Shown: positions 45,701 through 55,480 of the stretch, piece after piece
How positions within the stretch are numbered: position 1 is the first letter of the stretch
How the letters are laid out: every line of letters starts with the position of its first letter
Assembly (NCBI RefSeq): GCF_000090795.2
Contig: NW_003546246.1
Coordinates: 395,691-451,170 of the forward strand
Direction: 5' to 3'
Length of the DNA: 55,480 nucleotides
DNA from: Amphimedon queenslandica
Lineage: Eukaryota; Porifera; Demospongiae; Haplosclerida; Niphatidae
Position numbers and translations under genes: made by a program
Notes under the pieces: model-generated
What the model was told of the DNA's origin: nothing
Database searches by the model: none
The model's input: only the letters and a program-made list of their open reading frames with translations

Positions 45701-45887
45701 CAAAATTTCTCTTACGTATTTTTTGTTACTAATTTAATTTTTGATTAAGTAATCAATTAATTGTCCTGTACTGCATTGCTCAAATTATATTGGCTCTCAT
45801 TGCAGTGGTCCTGGTGACAATGATATTCTTTCTGAGCTCTTGAGGAAGATTCTTGCATTAGATAAGTTGAAGATCGAAGCACTATAA
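39787..45887 (+). CDS. Unrecognised small protein gene, proposed two exons (63 aa)
   Basis: Exon 1, 39787-39896, encodes MSLPRHVQDVNLNLDFQSPD then EIKPSLKKSFLLTKWI and ends in phase 2 at a GTGAGC donor. The best downstream exon is 45806-45887, after a TTGGCTCTCATTGCAG acceptor. It continues in phase with SGPGDNDILSELLRKILALD then KLKIEAL and a stop. The join gives a 63-aa, mostly helical, amphipathic protein without signal peptide or membrane segment. I do not recognise a family. The 5.9-kb intron is full of transposons, including Mutator-like remnants. Further exons could exist between, and pairing of these two rests on phase and splice-site quality only. It shares a promoter region with the ammonia-lyase gene. 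Confidence 0.45.
39948..40174. mobile_element. MITE with CCTTAAARCCACT termini
   Basis: CCTTAAAGCCACTATTATTT at the left is mirrored by AGTGGTTTTAAGG at the right. The interior repeats GCAAAAAATTAGTACT-type words in both orientations. No coding capacity. Confidence 0.75.
40243..40391. mobile_element. 149-bp near-perfect palindrome (foldback MITE)
   Basis: ATCAAGCAAGAGGGTACTTG... pairs with ...CAAGTATCCCTTTAGTTTGAT, and the pairing continues inward through TGCTACACCACTGCATGAA / TTCATGCTGTGGTGTA to AGTAGT / ACTACT. RNA from either strand would form one long hairpin. Confidence 0.85.
40415..41044. mobile_element. MITE with TATAGTCAGTT termini
   Basis: Left TATAGTCAGTTTCAGTTGAG and right (inverted) TATAGTCAGTTCCAGTTGAG both continue TTTGACC. 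About 630 bp, no transposase. TA-type targets suggest Tc1/mariner-like mobilisation. Confidence 0.85.
41590..42990 (-). pseudogene. Mutator-like (MULE) transposase, N-terminal half
   Basis: Exon 1 (42990-42725) starts MAASAHDVEIEEIPEDIPS and contains a C2H2 finger FNCDHCSNTYRHKSSLYRHI. A 56-nt GTGAGT...AATAG intron (42724-42669) splits a second finger, IKCTEGCSEK / FRTSDDLIKHL. Exon 2 (from 42668) carries the pre-catalytic region (GTHCPAYIRAKKDEDGQLEV, LHRKHLLCRQDIHNIKHQYN). A frameshift near 41930 precedes the DDE start, CMDSTHGTNVYNFYLITVLI, VPVCWIISNREDS and FMSDNAENFYNA. A stop follows at 41694-41696, although KKLLCVWHIDKSWRKG is visible beyond it. The frame dies in a TACATG tract near 41590. 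MULEs encode zinc-finger, DDE and SWIM domains; the SWIM part is missing here. Confidence 0.82.
43113..43279. mobile_element. MITE with AGGCRGATTTACAATAT termini
   Basis: AGGCGGATTTACAATATGAC on the left is answered by an inverted AGGCAGATTTACAATATTAC on the right. The interior contains the exact block GCGTGGGCGATTTGACCTTT also found at 9182, and an inverted TCTATTCCAGCGTC / GCTGGAATAGA pair. It lies just upstream of the MULE exon 1. Confidence 0.8.
43390..44222 (-). pseudogene. Mutator-like transposase, C-terminal half (SWIM and PHD-like)
   Basis: 44222-43977 has a SWIM zinc finger (CTCMNFILHSTVCKHIHLIE: CxCx(n)CxH). An acidic linker follows (NEDKHGAVGNETERKEDQPD), and then, after one homopolymer shift (T6 at 43799-43804), ALLECTSLDAIKQGTKHLTA and a basic stretch. 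After a second shift (A4 at 43433-43436) the frame ends in a PHD/treble-clef-like motif, KWTECELCGAWYHESCAGL. Fingers after SWIM are known in some MULE and ZSWIM-like proteins. Both breaks are single extra bases in homopolymers. On the minus strand this C-terminal piece precedes the N-terminal piece at 42990, so the order is permuted. Confidence 0.72.
44223..44858. other. Intronic spacer, nothing recognised
   Basis: AT-rich sequence within the proposed 5.9-kb intron. Short open frames on both strands (for example 44346-44591, -) have no family or splice support. Confidence 0.5.
44859..45113. mobile_element. MITE, TA target, CYGTAT termini, containing a tRNA-like segment
   Basis: CTGTATTTCCTTAAATAAAA and, inverted, CCGTATATTCTTAAATAAAA form the ends, with TA outside both. 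The interior on the minus strand resembles the head of a tRNA-derived SINE (separate entry). Confidence 0.85.
44945..45032 (-). ncRNA. tRNA-like (pol III type) SINE head, degenerate
   Basis: Minus strand reads TGACTCAGTAGCCTTGTGG followed by TTACTGC, a box A-like start, and about 40 nt further GCCCAATTCAAATCTCAC, a box B-like match to GGTTCRANTCC. Spacing suits a tRNA. The acceptor stem is poor, so it is not a functional tRNA gene. Confidence 0.4.
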
Positions 45888-46045
45888 TTTAGTCTCTATC
45901 ATTAGTTGTATTTTTGATACTGTTATTGAGAATAGTAAGTTCTAGAATATATGTTAATCGATTTCTTATCTATAATTACTATATCTGGGCAGGCAATTGT
46001 AACCATAATATTAACAGGACAGTGCCAGAAGGGAATCTGATGCTT

Positions 46046-46411
46046 TTAGACTGTCAAGTTTTCATAGACACAGACTGAGATATAGCTAAATTTGATCTTA
46101 TAATTGCTGAGGACAGAGTTATTTTGCCTTCTATAGCAGCTCTGGGTTAGACTAACTGAACAATTGTTTAAGACATGACTCACATTTAAATAAGGTGACT
46201 TACAGAGCTTGTAGGAGGGGTCTGTACGAAACTTGTAGTGGCAGATAGTCATTGGTGTAAGTAAAGTATCAATGCCAGCTCTGATGATGAAAGCCAATCG
46301 GCCCGTGGGAAGAGAGGTCATAATTCTAGTCCTGGGGAGGTAAATCTTATGGAGTTTCCTCTGGATGGAAAGAGTTTTTAATGGGAGTTCCAGGATCAAC
46401 CTGGGAATCAA
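46046..46411 (-). pseudogene. Possible C-terminal fragment of a LINE polyprotein
   Basis: The frame contains LPTGRLAFIIRAGIDTLLTP, KLCKSPYLNVSHVLNNCSVS and YRRQNNSVLSNY. The C..C-x-SHVLN-C pattern followed by R-x-x-x-NSVL is the gag-knuckle-like end common after reverse transcriptase in several LINE clades. No RT motif is visible upstream, so this is a detached fragment. Confidence 0.5.
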
Positions 46412-48864
46412 ATAGTGACATTAACATAAATCTCATCTTTTTCAGCACGGGGTAGATCATTTGTCATATTAGAGTTGACAACATTGGGATGGACACGTAA
46501 AGCAAAATCAGAAATGATTTACTAATACAAATAATAGTAAATGTTTGCATTTTGCAGTGAATAAGGTGTCTTGTAGCATATGCAATGATGCCAGGTACTG
46601 TTCACAATTGTAGCAGCTAACCCAATTAATAGTTTTAGGATGTCATCACAGTTTATCAGCAGAACCAGATTATTCTTTTTATCCCATATTCCAGAAGATG
46701 TATGTTAAAGTGTCTCACAATCTGTGTTAATTATCATAAATAAATAGATATTCTAATGTTGTTACCTGTTGATCTCAATCATAGTATTACTCATTTTTTA
46801 CTGGCAACTGTTTACCTGTAATTTGAAGTGTCACAACCAAATACAGGACAAAAGTAGCAACATGCAATATTACTAATAATAAAGTCACCTTTAGCTTTTT
46901 CACCCTTTCTAGTTGCAGTATCTAAATAAAATTTGCGATCAATCAGATAGCACCACTGCCAGCTGTGAACCAAAGATCTTATTGTTCTTGTTACTCATTG
47001 ACAAATAATTTTAAGCAATGTCAATGAAAAAATTGTTAAGTATGAAAGGATAAATGACTAATTGGTTAAATGTGATTTTAGTTGGTCATTACTTAAAGTA
47101 GATGTTGATGACACAATTATCTAGATTACTTGAAAATACTTGAGCCATTGATTCTTGTTACTCTGCATCACTATTCTCTTATTCAATATTACTTAGCACT
47201 TTAGTAACTTCTTTAAGCTGTGGTTCTGTCGTTTTTACATACTCTAAGGCCAGCGGCTCTGATGGCCAGTTGGCCACCCTTTTCCTGTGTCACCTTCTTG
47301 GGAAAATTTGCAGGAAATAAACAAGAAGCGGAAGTGGCTCATAATGAACGGTTACTGTAATGTTTACTTAACTCTCCTTTTTCTGATACTTTCTTCATTA
47401 TGTTATGGAGAGTCTTGATTCCTCAGAAAGATCTTGAAACCTAGGCTTAATACTGCCTTCCAGTATGTACATGTATACTAAGAAAATGCTTTGGGATTTA
47501 GTGATAGATGACTGAGATAAAAATTCACTACACAAACAAAACATTTTCTTGAGTCAACACTTGCTTATACATTTTAACAGAACTATTCTTGCAATAAATG
47601 TCCTTGAACCTGTGCTAGTTGTTTTTAGAGATGAACTCAGTATAGATGTAATAGGTGCTTTTACACAGTCACTTAAACTTGTTGAATAGCAAGTAAGTTG
47701 ATCAACCTATAGACTTTGCTGCTTTTGACCTCCATGATAACAGCAATGAATACCAAGACTATGTATTAAAGGTTTGTTGGATTTTCTGTTGACATAACCT
47801 GGTTATCTAACAGCTGCTCCTCAGCTACTGCAGCACACTTAACTGATAATCTTGTTCCTTGAGAATGTGAAGTACTACTATAAACAAAGTCTAATGTATT
47901 ATGTTGCTCATTGAAACAAAATCCCTTTATGTTCAAAAAATCAAATGACACTCTATTGAGACGTGAATTTTGATACAACCTTCACAGGATTAAATGTAGT
48001 GATTGAGTTTTTAACTTTCTCCAGACTCCTATTGGGTTTCTAAAACAAATTTAGACATCCACTTACAGTCTAATTCTGGATCATAAGAAGAGTGTACATC
48101 AGGAGATGTGGGCTCTTCAAATCAACCTACCCTCAAAAAATTGTATTGCTCACTTGTTTACTCAGCTAGTGTTGCTAGGCACAACTTTTGATGACCTTAT
48201 CAAAGAAATTTTCAGAAGAGTCCACATAACGCTTTTTTTACATCTGAAGGTAGTGAAAGACGTGTTTATGAAGCAGATACTTGATGATTATGTAGCTCAT
48301 TGTCATTGTCCACTGCCTCCATTTTAACAAAACATGGTAGTGTGACATGTGTCATGTAATATGATCTGCACTACTGTCACGAATAGTACAATTTGTTTAT
48401 GGGTTGTTGTGCACTATTGAATTTATCAGCCTGTCTCATTGCTAAAATAGCGCATGAGAGCTTTTGGCCCTTGTGCACTCTTTTCAGCAATGAGACTGAA
48501 AGTTTGTGGAATGAAGCCAAAAGAGCACTCCAATCTATGCATTAATGATTACTTAACAATCAAGCATTAAAATCTTATATTGAAGTAAGTGTGGTTAATT
48601 GCAGCAGAGGCTATTGATAATTTTGATAAGTATCCTTTGATAGTTTTTACTATGATTTTTAATTTGATGTGAAGAATAAACAAAACTTAGGTCACACATA
48701 AAATAAAATGCCACATTCAATAATACATTTCTCATTGTTATTTCGCAAAAACTAAATCCCGCAAACTTTTTAGATGCAAAGGAAAAATTTTCAGACTGAT
48801 AGTATTTATATGTACTAATACAACTCATTTAATGACTCACTTCATCAGTCCTTCTACTCTCTAG

Positions 48865-49222
48865 TTTTTATTCCTTTCACGGTTTCATCTTCTTTAGCCT
48901 TTGTTCCATGAGTTCTTTTAGTTTTCAACTTCATTCTATTGTCTCCATCATCTCTGAGTTTTCCTCAAAACTAATGTTCTTTATATGTCTCTAGAGTACT
49001 TGGGTAAGGTGGAGTTACTAGAATAGATGCAATAGCTGTTCTTCTTTGTAATGGAGTAAAAGCCCTTGATAAAATACCTTCAGAAAGCGATCTCTCTTGC
49101 TGATGAAGCTCATCTTTCAATGATAAACTGTTGCAGCTTCTGCTCTCTTTATCATCAGTGCTTACATTGGTGTGTATGTCAAACCTGTTTTTTGTAGAAC
49201 TGATTAGCTTTCCAATTAGTCA
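48865..49222 (-). pseudogene. Degraded unidentified coding fragment
   Basis: A minus-strand frame without ATG reads FDIHTNVSTDDKESRSCNSL, LHQQERSLSEGILSRAFTPL and TPPYPSTLETYKEH before a stop. A shifted frame continues LRDDGDNRMKLKTKRTHGTK. Composition looks protein-like (Ser/Lys/Glu-rich), but I cannot assign a family. It could be an exon remnant or transposon debris. Confidence 0.3.
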
Positions 49223-51737
49223 GATGATCTACTTTAAAAGTATTTCTATTAAGCAGATAAATGCCAGTAACGTTGTAGCCTTCAATAACATTTGTCTGCT
49301 TCATTGCTCTTCTCCAAGCTATGGCAAAAAGTGCTGAAAAATCATATCAGCTAACAAAATTACCTGGATTTTTGCAATAGAATATATGACATACTGCCTT
49401 AAAGGCAGTTTTATGTTTACCAAAACTTTCCTTATTTGGTATTTGGAGGATAAAATCTGCTCTTTAGTAGCAATTCTTATAAAGCTTAGCTTATACATTA
49501 TTAAGGAATAGCCTTACTTTTGAAATGGTCATATAGTATGAAAGCTCTTAATTAATCATTGTATTGGTAGATGTTCCTGGTTATTCTTTAAACAGAAGAG
49601 TCCTTGTGATTGTCAATTTCAATTTTGCCATGTTATGCCAGTTGCACCAGTACAGTAATATGAGAATTTTATTCATTTTTTGCTCCTTGTATTAAAGATT
49701 CAGGATTAAACTGCAATACTGTTTTATTACAGCTAAAAATACATAATGGATTGTGAGGGAGTAAATTTTTGCTCTAAAATGTCAAAGTCCTTAGCAAAAT
49801 GTTATAGCAAGTAGCTATCGCTAAGAGGAAACAACAGAGTGAAGCGAAAGTTCAGGATGTCAGTCAAAAACTTCTGCTGCATTCTAGTTGATACTGATAG
49901 CATTCTTTCACCCTTTGTTTCAAGATTTGTTGCACTTATCCAATTACCTGAGTATTTGTGTGTGTGCAACCAATTTTAGCATAGTTGATTAAAATGTTAG
50001 CAAAGAACAATTCTGCTTTGATTGATAGATGTGGAACCAGGCCAATTTTGGTGATTGAGGTACCCACACTAAGATTAGGCACGAGGCTATTTTGCTCAGC
50101 AAATTACCTATTATCCTATTCTATTATGCTACTTAATGTTTCCTTTTATTTGCCTCTCCTACACGAGGTATTGGTTGTTGTTGTGCCTGTCTTTCATTCA
50201 TTCTAAACAACTGAATTTTGTCTTTAATAAACTATTTTTAGCACAGCATGCTCCAAGCTCCTAGATCTTCTTTTCACCCAGAAAAGTCTTGCTTAACTGT
50301 TATGTGCTGCTCAAATAGGTACAAGAAGTTTCGAAGTAAGAAAATTGAGTAGAGGAGCCAAGTTCTGTTGTGTTGGTACTTTAGCAACATTTTCCACTAG
50401 ACTAGACAATGGCCTTTTAAAAAAATAACAACTTTCCAGTGACACAAATAAAGGATTAAAATTTCAAGAGGGTAATTCAGAGAATGTTAGCACTAGAGGT
50501 CTGAGTTGAACATGCCAAAACAACCTTTACAAACAAGTATACACACAATTTAAACAGAATATACTTATTATTTGTTAAGAAAGTTTGGAGTAGAAGGATT
50601 TAACATACATGAGTTACATGGGTAAAAGGTGCTTGCATGATTATGGTTAAAAAAATTCAAATATAGACCAGAAGTGACCTCTTATGATGACCAGTACTGC
50701 ATTTGTAGACAGTGAGTCCTAGCTGGATGACAGCTAGGTTATAAATTCTACAAATGAGGGAGCGGGCTGAGATAAAAGTGATGGTCCAGGTTAGTGGAGG
50801 AGAGTTTAAGACAAGCACCAGAATGTGTACATATAAACAGAATTCTTAAAGTCTTACTTGATGAATAGGTAAAGTTGTCCTGGTTTTAGTTTGTGAAACA
50901 CTGGAGTAGCAACCAACTGGGCTATTGGTACTAAAGTGTCTATACTATTGCTGCCACCTGCCATCATTGTAGTTGATAATATAATGCTAGATGTTTTAAG
51001 CTTGGAGAAGTTGAGCATGTGTGTGCTGCTACTTTTGCATGTATTTAAAGGCAAGTGCAACTCCAGAAAGCTATGTGTTGCAGCAGATTCTCATCGTAGG
51101 CCAAATGTTGATAATCAAACAACTATTGCTGTGAGGCCACACACCATACATGTAGGTGCCTCATTCTTTAGGTAGCTCCCATCATGCTCATTCATGCTAC
51201 ACATGTTTGAAGTTTTAATAGTAATATTTTTATTGAAAAGCAAAATTTGTTTTGTTCAACTCTCAAGGCTTGTTGTAATCATTACTGATGCTTCCACATA
51301 ATCCTCAAGAGAATTGTTATTATGCTGATCGATCACCAAAGGTTCCACTTAGAGTAGAAAAAACTCTCTCAGTAGGTGCTGATGATATATGAATAAGGCA
51401 GACCTATACAGGTGATGACCAGTTAGGTAATGTACTGAAGTTTTGATCCACCATCAGTGGCGTATCCAGAGCTTTTGTGAGCCTGGGCCAAGAAAAAATT
51501 ATTGGTACATGCAGCATGCTGAAAATATTACGCTCTCAATGATATTCATGATGGTGTGGTCAATCAAACCACTCAAAATGGCTGCTGTTAAGTAGAATTT
51601 ACATGAAAATTCTGGTTTTTGTGTTAGATCTCACAAAATACAATTGCTAAACTATCAAATCAAGGAAAGAAGTCATATTTTTGTGGAGCAGTGCTCAATA
51701 ATTACTGGTAAACAATTGATCATTAATATTTTAACTA

Positions 51738-52039
51738 CTGTATTTCCTCGATATCTTTTCGCCCTTGAATTCTATCTGCCCTTGAATTATATCCGTACCA
51801 TTAAGAAGGCTGAATGAAATAATATTCGCCCTCAAATTATTACCGCATGTTATGCATGCACAGTAGTATTAATGCATTATTGCACGTGTTAGCTGTAGAG
51901 GAAGCCCAAAAAGTTGGGATAGCTACTGATAAAATGGAGCTGAAGTTGCCCTTGAATACTGTTTGCCCCTGTATTGTACTCGCAGTGCTCTTGATGCTGA
52001 AATTAATAGTACCCGCGGATGGAATTCAAGGAAATACGG
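51738..52039. mobile_element. MITE, TA target, CYGTATTTCC termini
   Basis: CTGTATTTCCTCGATATCTT and, inverted, CCGTATTTCCTTGAATTCCA with TA outside each. CCTTGAATT-type words repeat within (for example GCCCTTGAATTCTATCTGCC). The small plus-strand frame at 51847-52056 is interior repeat. Confidence 0.85.
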
Positions 52040-52211
52040 TATCTCATTATAACTGACCTAGGATCTGATACCCTGGTCCAGGCTCAGCAGGCTTTGGTGT
52101 AGCAATGCCACTGTCCACCATTCAAAGGGAAGGATATCATTACTAGTATCAGCTGCTCTAGCTAAATACACAGGTAAATCTTCTTTTGTACTATAAAAGT
52201 GGCGGAAAAGA

Positions 52212-52493
52212 GTGGGTCTGGTAGAAGAGCCTCGTAGCTACCAAACAAAGGATCTCATCTCCCAAAGAAGACAAATGGTCGAACTGGGACTAAGAACAAG
52301 ACTCTCTAACCTGGCACAAAAGTTGATGTTGTCCGCTGTGTTTGTTCCTCCTCTGAGGACGTTGGCCACATGGTCGAATGCAAGTCTTGCTCCAAATGGT
52401 TTCATTGCAAAATGCATTGGTATTTTTGTACAGTCTGTCGCTCCTTCTTGTCCCTTTGTCTGTCCCTTCTGCATAAAATCACTCTTCTCTTGA
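52212..52493 (+). pseudogene. LINE ORF1 remnant with PHD finger
   Basis: In one frame the sequence reads VRCVCSSSEDVGHMVECKSC then SKWFHCK. After the A4 run at 52409-52412 the finger continues in the frame of the flanking ORF: CIGI ... CPFVCPFC. Together these give the C4HC3 spacing of a PHD finger, which binds histone tails in host proteins. The flanking frame also differs before the finger, so two compensating shifts surround it. Confidence 0.7.
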
Positions 52494-52520
52494 CTGGCTG
52501 CAGCTGAACTAGAGATTGAT

Positions 52521-53076
52521 ACCCATATAGAAATTCCAAGGTTGTTACAACCGGGTCACAACCTTGCAAAGTTGTAGCAACCTAGTAACAACCTTGTATG
52601 AAAGTGATAAAGTTGTGACTAACATGTAAGAAAAATAATGACCTTGTGACAAGGTTGTCTGAAGGTTGACAGGAAACTGAGGTTTCATTAAGTGTGCCCC
52701 ACGATGATATGAAGCTATTGCTACCATATATAAAGGGACCATGACCAGCACTTATACAAGTCAATAAAGATAACATTAATACACTTCCACATCTTTATAC
52801 ATTGTCATAGATACATTAAAAGTTTCTAGAAATCATTTGAAACTATATGAGATTAGGATGTCAATAATAATTGTGTTGATAGTCTTTCAGATTATAGTTA
52901 TTCTATTAAATTCATTGTACATTGTGAGAAGGTTGTGACAAGGTTGTCACAAGCCAAAAAACGTGCCAAATCCAAGGTTTTTACAAGGTTGTGACCAAGT
53001 AGTGACAACCTATTGACAACCAACTTGTTACAAGATTGCCACAATCATGCTACAACCTTGGTTTTTCTATATGGGT
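52521..53076 (-). mobile_element. MITE of the CAAGGTTGT family, copy 2
   Basis: Near-perfect 25-bp TIRs: ACCCATATAGAAATTCCAAG left, and ACCCATATAGAAAAACCAAG from the right end inverted. Subterminal CAAGGTTGT words are abundant. It is the uninterrupted counterpart, in reverse orientation, of 8497-9684. TAC or TACC flanks could be the target duplication. The minus-strand frame at 52582-52776 is repeat sequence also seen in copy 1. Confidence 0.9.
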
Positions 53077-53949
53077 ACCCTTCAGGCTCGCTGGTCAGCA
53101 TTGCAATCCACTGCCGATCAATGTCAGGCTCATGGAACCGAGATAAACAGGCTCATTATCTCTCCAACAGATTTCACTAAGCAGTAGCTCTTCTTCTCCT
53201 CCTATAGAGTCAATTATCTGCAGAGCTTCCAACAATAATGGTGTGGACTCAGAATCCAACTCTGTCAAACCCAATACAAATGGGACCTCAGCTAATAAAT
53301 GGCACAATGTTGTAGCATCAGGAATCACAGAACCTCCTAGTGGTGCCTCTTACACTGGTTGACTAATGCTCATATAGATGGTGTATCAACACTGTTTAGC
53401 CACTTGGCTGATTGTATTTAATCTTCTCTTTCATTTCTCACTTGTGACTGTTGTAAGTTGGGTTAATGTAAATCAGACTCTTGCAAACCACGTTCTCTGT
53501 TGGTCACACTTAATTTTACTATTAAACTGTCTACTGTTTTCTCTAACTGTCATCAACTTCCTAGTGCTGTATCTATTAGGCCTGATCTCAGTTTATTGGA
53601 ATGCCAAACTCGAGGCATACTCCTTTGGGAGAGATGTTAACTCATTGACTCTGAGGTCTCTAGGAGGGACATCAAACTGAGGAAAAGGGAACTATATGTA
53701 AGTGGTACAATAGTGGGCAGGGTGGTAAATAATGCATTTGTAATAAATCAAAGCTTGGGTGTATTAGCACCGCAGCTGTTTTCTCTCCCATCTCTGATAA
53801 CCCTCTGCTGTTCCCTCTGACACTCCTGGAACTGTTCCTCCTCTCCCGAATTAGCCCAATCCTTCATCCACCATATCTTCTACAAAGTAAAATGTCTCAA
53901 CCTCTTCCCACTCTCCCCTGAATCTCCTCCTCCCTCCTGACTAACTCTA
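53077..53949 (+). other. Degenerate LINE interior
   Basis: Between the MITE and the endonuclease no frame is long or recognisable. The open frames 53378-53680 (+) and 53095-53328 (-) have no motif I can name. A pyrimidine-rich stretch (53780-53940) precedes the endonuclease. Confidence 0.4.
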
Positions 53950-53950
53950 T

Positions 53951-54650
53951 GTGCTTATGAAACTCTTGCAGCATAGTGAACAAACTTTTGAGTTTTCAGC
54001 CTTTGTTTTCTCTTCCTCTGTTGAAATTTTAGCTTTAATAGAAACATGGTTACATCACTCCTTTCAGAACACTGAGATAATACCTTCTCATTACACTATC
54101 TATCGATATGGCCATTCCATTCGTGGTGGTGGAGTACTTATAGCAGTTAACTCTTCTCTTTCCTCTTCTCAGGTTAAATTACCCTCTGACTTAGAGATAG
54201 TGTGTGTGACAATTTCCATACCTAGTTAAACTTACTTACTGTGCCTTTTATATGTACCACCCAATGCTGACAGCTCATATCACGCTAGCTTGCTCACCTA
54301 TTTTGAGTCACTCTTTAGTCTGGGAGACTGTGTTCTGATCTTTGGTGACTTCAATGCTCCTGATATCTGCTGGTCTTCCCTAAATAGCTCTAACTCCAAC
54401 TCTAATGCTCTCTGTGACTTTGTAGTTGCTAAGGGTCTCGAGCAGCTGGTTGCATTTTCTATCCACTGTGGGGGAAACATTTTAGATTTAGTTTTTTGCT
54501 CTTCCCTTGGCTTTATTTTAAACCTGTACCACATTACATCCACCCTTCTTTCTCTCCCAATTTTTTTTGAGCTTTTGTTTGACCTCACACCAGGAAGAAA
54601 TCCTGTAGATGGATGTGCTCTTACAAATAGGCTGACTTTGAGGGTCTAAA
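53951..54650 (+). pseudogene. LINE apurinic-type endonuclease fragment
   Basis: Two plus-strand frames carry the endonuclease motifs: ILALIETWL (catalytic E), GGGVLIAVNSSL, LIFGDFNAPDICW (GDxN), then NILDLVFCSSLG. The frame breaks near 54230 and again past about 54510. Downstream, 54650-54950 reads YDFSPLLNSTDIKFSWSFF and MYKKRLVENFVSRKDPDLF, the usual linker before RT. Confidence 0.82.
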
Positions 54651-54950
54651 CTCCTTACTGGACTATGACTTCAGTCCTTTACTTAACTCTACTGATATTA
54701 AGTTCTCTTGGTCATTCTTTAGAGAAATAATGCTCACTGCTATCTCTATCTTTACTCCCAGCGTTCATCACATCTTTCATAAGGTTCACTCTCTGAGAAA
54801 ATGCTTTTGGCTACGGTCCTCCCACTTTAACATGCTCTGTGTCACATCAGCTAAGTGTCTGCTCCAGCTGGATATGCACAACGCTTGTGTCATGTACAAG
54901 AAGAGACTAGTAGAAAATTTTGTATCCAGAAAGGACCCTGATCTTTTTTG

Positions 54951-55480
54951 CAGGGCTGGGTCAAACATTCGCAAATTTCAAACACTCGTGCCTTCGAATT
55001 GTCTTCGAAGGCTTTACTATGCATTCGAACATTTGGCCACACCCTTTTTAAATAATTTTTGGGTGTGGCCAACAAACACGTGTGTCTAAAACCTGTCAAA
55101 AATGTCAGAAAGTGGAGTGACAGAGAGTCTTGATGGAAGCGAGTGTCCTATGGAAAGTGACCAATCACCTTCTCCTGGTAGTTCTTCCGACATTACTACA
55201 ACAAGGAAGAAAGTCTCAGATGTGTGGACTTGGTTTACTAAACTGAAAGAAGAGAAGAAGGTGCAATGTCGCCTATGTGACAAGAAGCTGGCCTATCATT
55301 GTGGTACAACAAATCTTTGTGACCATCTATTATGTGTTCATCCTCTGAAGTACTCGACTGAACAGCAACCAGTACGCCAAGCAGTTATGGATAACTTTCT
55401 TAAGAAAAAGGCTTGCTCGTCAGTTAGGTCCAAAGAAATCACTGATAAAGTTGTTAAAATGATTATCACTGATATGCGCC
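54951..55480 (+). mobile_element. hAT transposon, left end (continues past the window)
   Basis: The element opens CAGGGCTGGGTCAAACATTC, a typical hAT terminus, followed by TTCGAA-rich subterminal repeats (CGAATTGTCTTCGAAGGC, TTCGAACATTTGG). A BED-finger transposase frame starts 151 bp in. It is inserted in the LINE linker. The presumed 8-bp target is CTTTTTTG at 54943-54950; the right copy lies outside the window. Confidence 0.8.
55102..55480 (+). CDS. hAT transposase, N-terminal part with BED zinc finger (partial)
   Basis: From ATG 55102 the frame is open to the window edge (126 codons). After a Ser-rich acidic start (MSESGVTESLDGSECPMESD) comes a BED finger: SDVWTWFTKL, CRLCDKKLAYHCGTTNLCDH and LLCVHP, that is C-x2-C...H-x4-H preceded by the aromatic W-x-x-F. 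Then QAVMDNFLKKK and a helical segment, ITDKVVKMIITDM, match the region just before the hAT catalytic core in ZBED-like transposases. BED fingers bind the transposon ends. No lesion is visible so far; intactness of the DDE core cannot be judged. Confidence 0.85.
   Translation, partial: MSESGVTESLDGSECPMESDQSPSPGSSSDITTTRKKVSDVWTWFTKLKEEKKVQCRLCDKKLAYHCGTTNLCDHLLCVHPLKYSTEQQPVRQAVMDNFLKKKACSSVRSKEITDKVVKMIITDMR

Larger units (their letters stand above)
45888..51737. other. Long repeat-poor-looking region without a convincing gene
   Basis: Nearly 6 kb where neither strand shows a gene I can support. Two degraded coding fragments on the minus strand are listed separately. At about 51451 CAGTGGCGTATCCAG resembles common hAT/SINE termini. 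Other open frames (47766-47978 -, 48106-48327 +, 50854-51060 -) show no recognisable motif. Confidence 0.5.
52200..54950 (+). mobile_element. LINE (CR1-like) with PHD-finger ORF1, broken
   Basis: From the left: an ORF1 remnant with a PHD finger (52212-52493), a 556-bp MITE insertion, degenerate sequence, then an APE-type endonuclease and the linker to reverse transcriptase (53950-54950). A hAT element at 54951 ends it, so the RT is absent. PHD fingers in ORF1 are established for CR1-like non-LTR elements, which supports reading the two parts as one element. Frames are broken in several places. Confidence 0.75.

Noticed and set aside
50854..51175. Opposing frames at 50854-51060 (-) and 50936-51175 (+)
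   Set aside because: No motif, no splice support, typical of random AT-rich sequence.

Overview
This is an AT-rich, intron-rich metazoan window that reads like a demosponge genome, probably Amphimedon-like. I infer that from four things: the saturation of introns and spacers with the hexamer TACATG/CATGTA, very short introns (about 42-60 nt) beside long repeat-filled ones, close gene packing with head-to-head and tail-to-tail pairs, and many small transposon families. Species identity is an inference; nothing was searched. Two N runs (15330-16309 and 36336-36498) are assembly gaps.

Host genes, left to right. (1) A possible terminal exon of a CUB-like gene (478-637, +) behind a 61-bp minisatellite. 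(2) An intronless rhodopsin-type GPCR pseudogene (2433-3359, +). (3) A Tctex1/DYNLT5-type dynein light chain (3926-4465, -), head-to-head with (4) a TMEM94 orthologue (+). Nearly all of TMEM94 lies in one exon, 10218-13721, and its ATG may sit alone in a tiny upstream exon at 4793-4795. (5) A DDX43-type KH + DEAD-box RNA helicase (17837-32387, +), which I could resolve into 22 exons with every splice phase consistent, giving 679 aa. (6) A PLP-dependent threonine/serine ammonia-lyase with a C-terminal ACT-like domain (32495-39577, -, 11 exons, 441 aa), tail-to-tail with DDX43 at about 107 bp. (7) An unrecognised small gene head-to-head with it (39787-45887, +, possibly two exons, 63 aa).

Mobile DNA fills most of the rest. 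There is a CR1/L2/Jockey-like LINE (14430-17660, -) and a complete 3.0-kb PIF/Harbinger with both genes, TIRs and a TTA target duplication inside DDX43 intron 2. A decayed Crypton tyrosine recombinase lies in the ammonia-lyase intron. Two pieces of Mutator-like transposase lie in the small gene's intron, in permuted order. A PHD-finger LINE (52200-54950, +) is broken by a MITE and by a BED-finger hAT element that runs off the right edge. At least ten inverted-repeat MITEs occur; five of them share a TA target and CYGTA termini.

The host genes do not form a pathway. The window is best read as ordinary sponge housekeeping genes whose introns and promoters are being rebuilt by transposons. The most useful leads are small: a 48-bp in-frame tandem duplication across an exon boundary of the ammonia-lyase, a 42-nt stop-free intron in DDX43, a retroelement tail ending 18 bp from the KH-domain splice acceptor, a nested MITE stack whose insertion order can be proved from the sequence, and a Harbinger inactivated only by one stop and one frameshift. 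I found no CRISPR array, operon or clearly novel multi-gene system.
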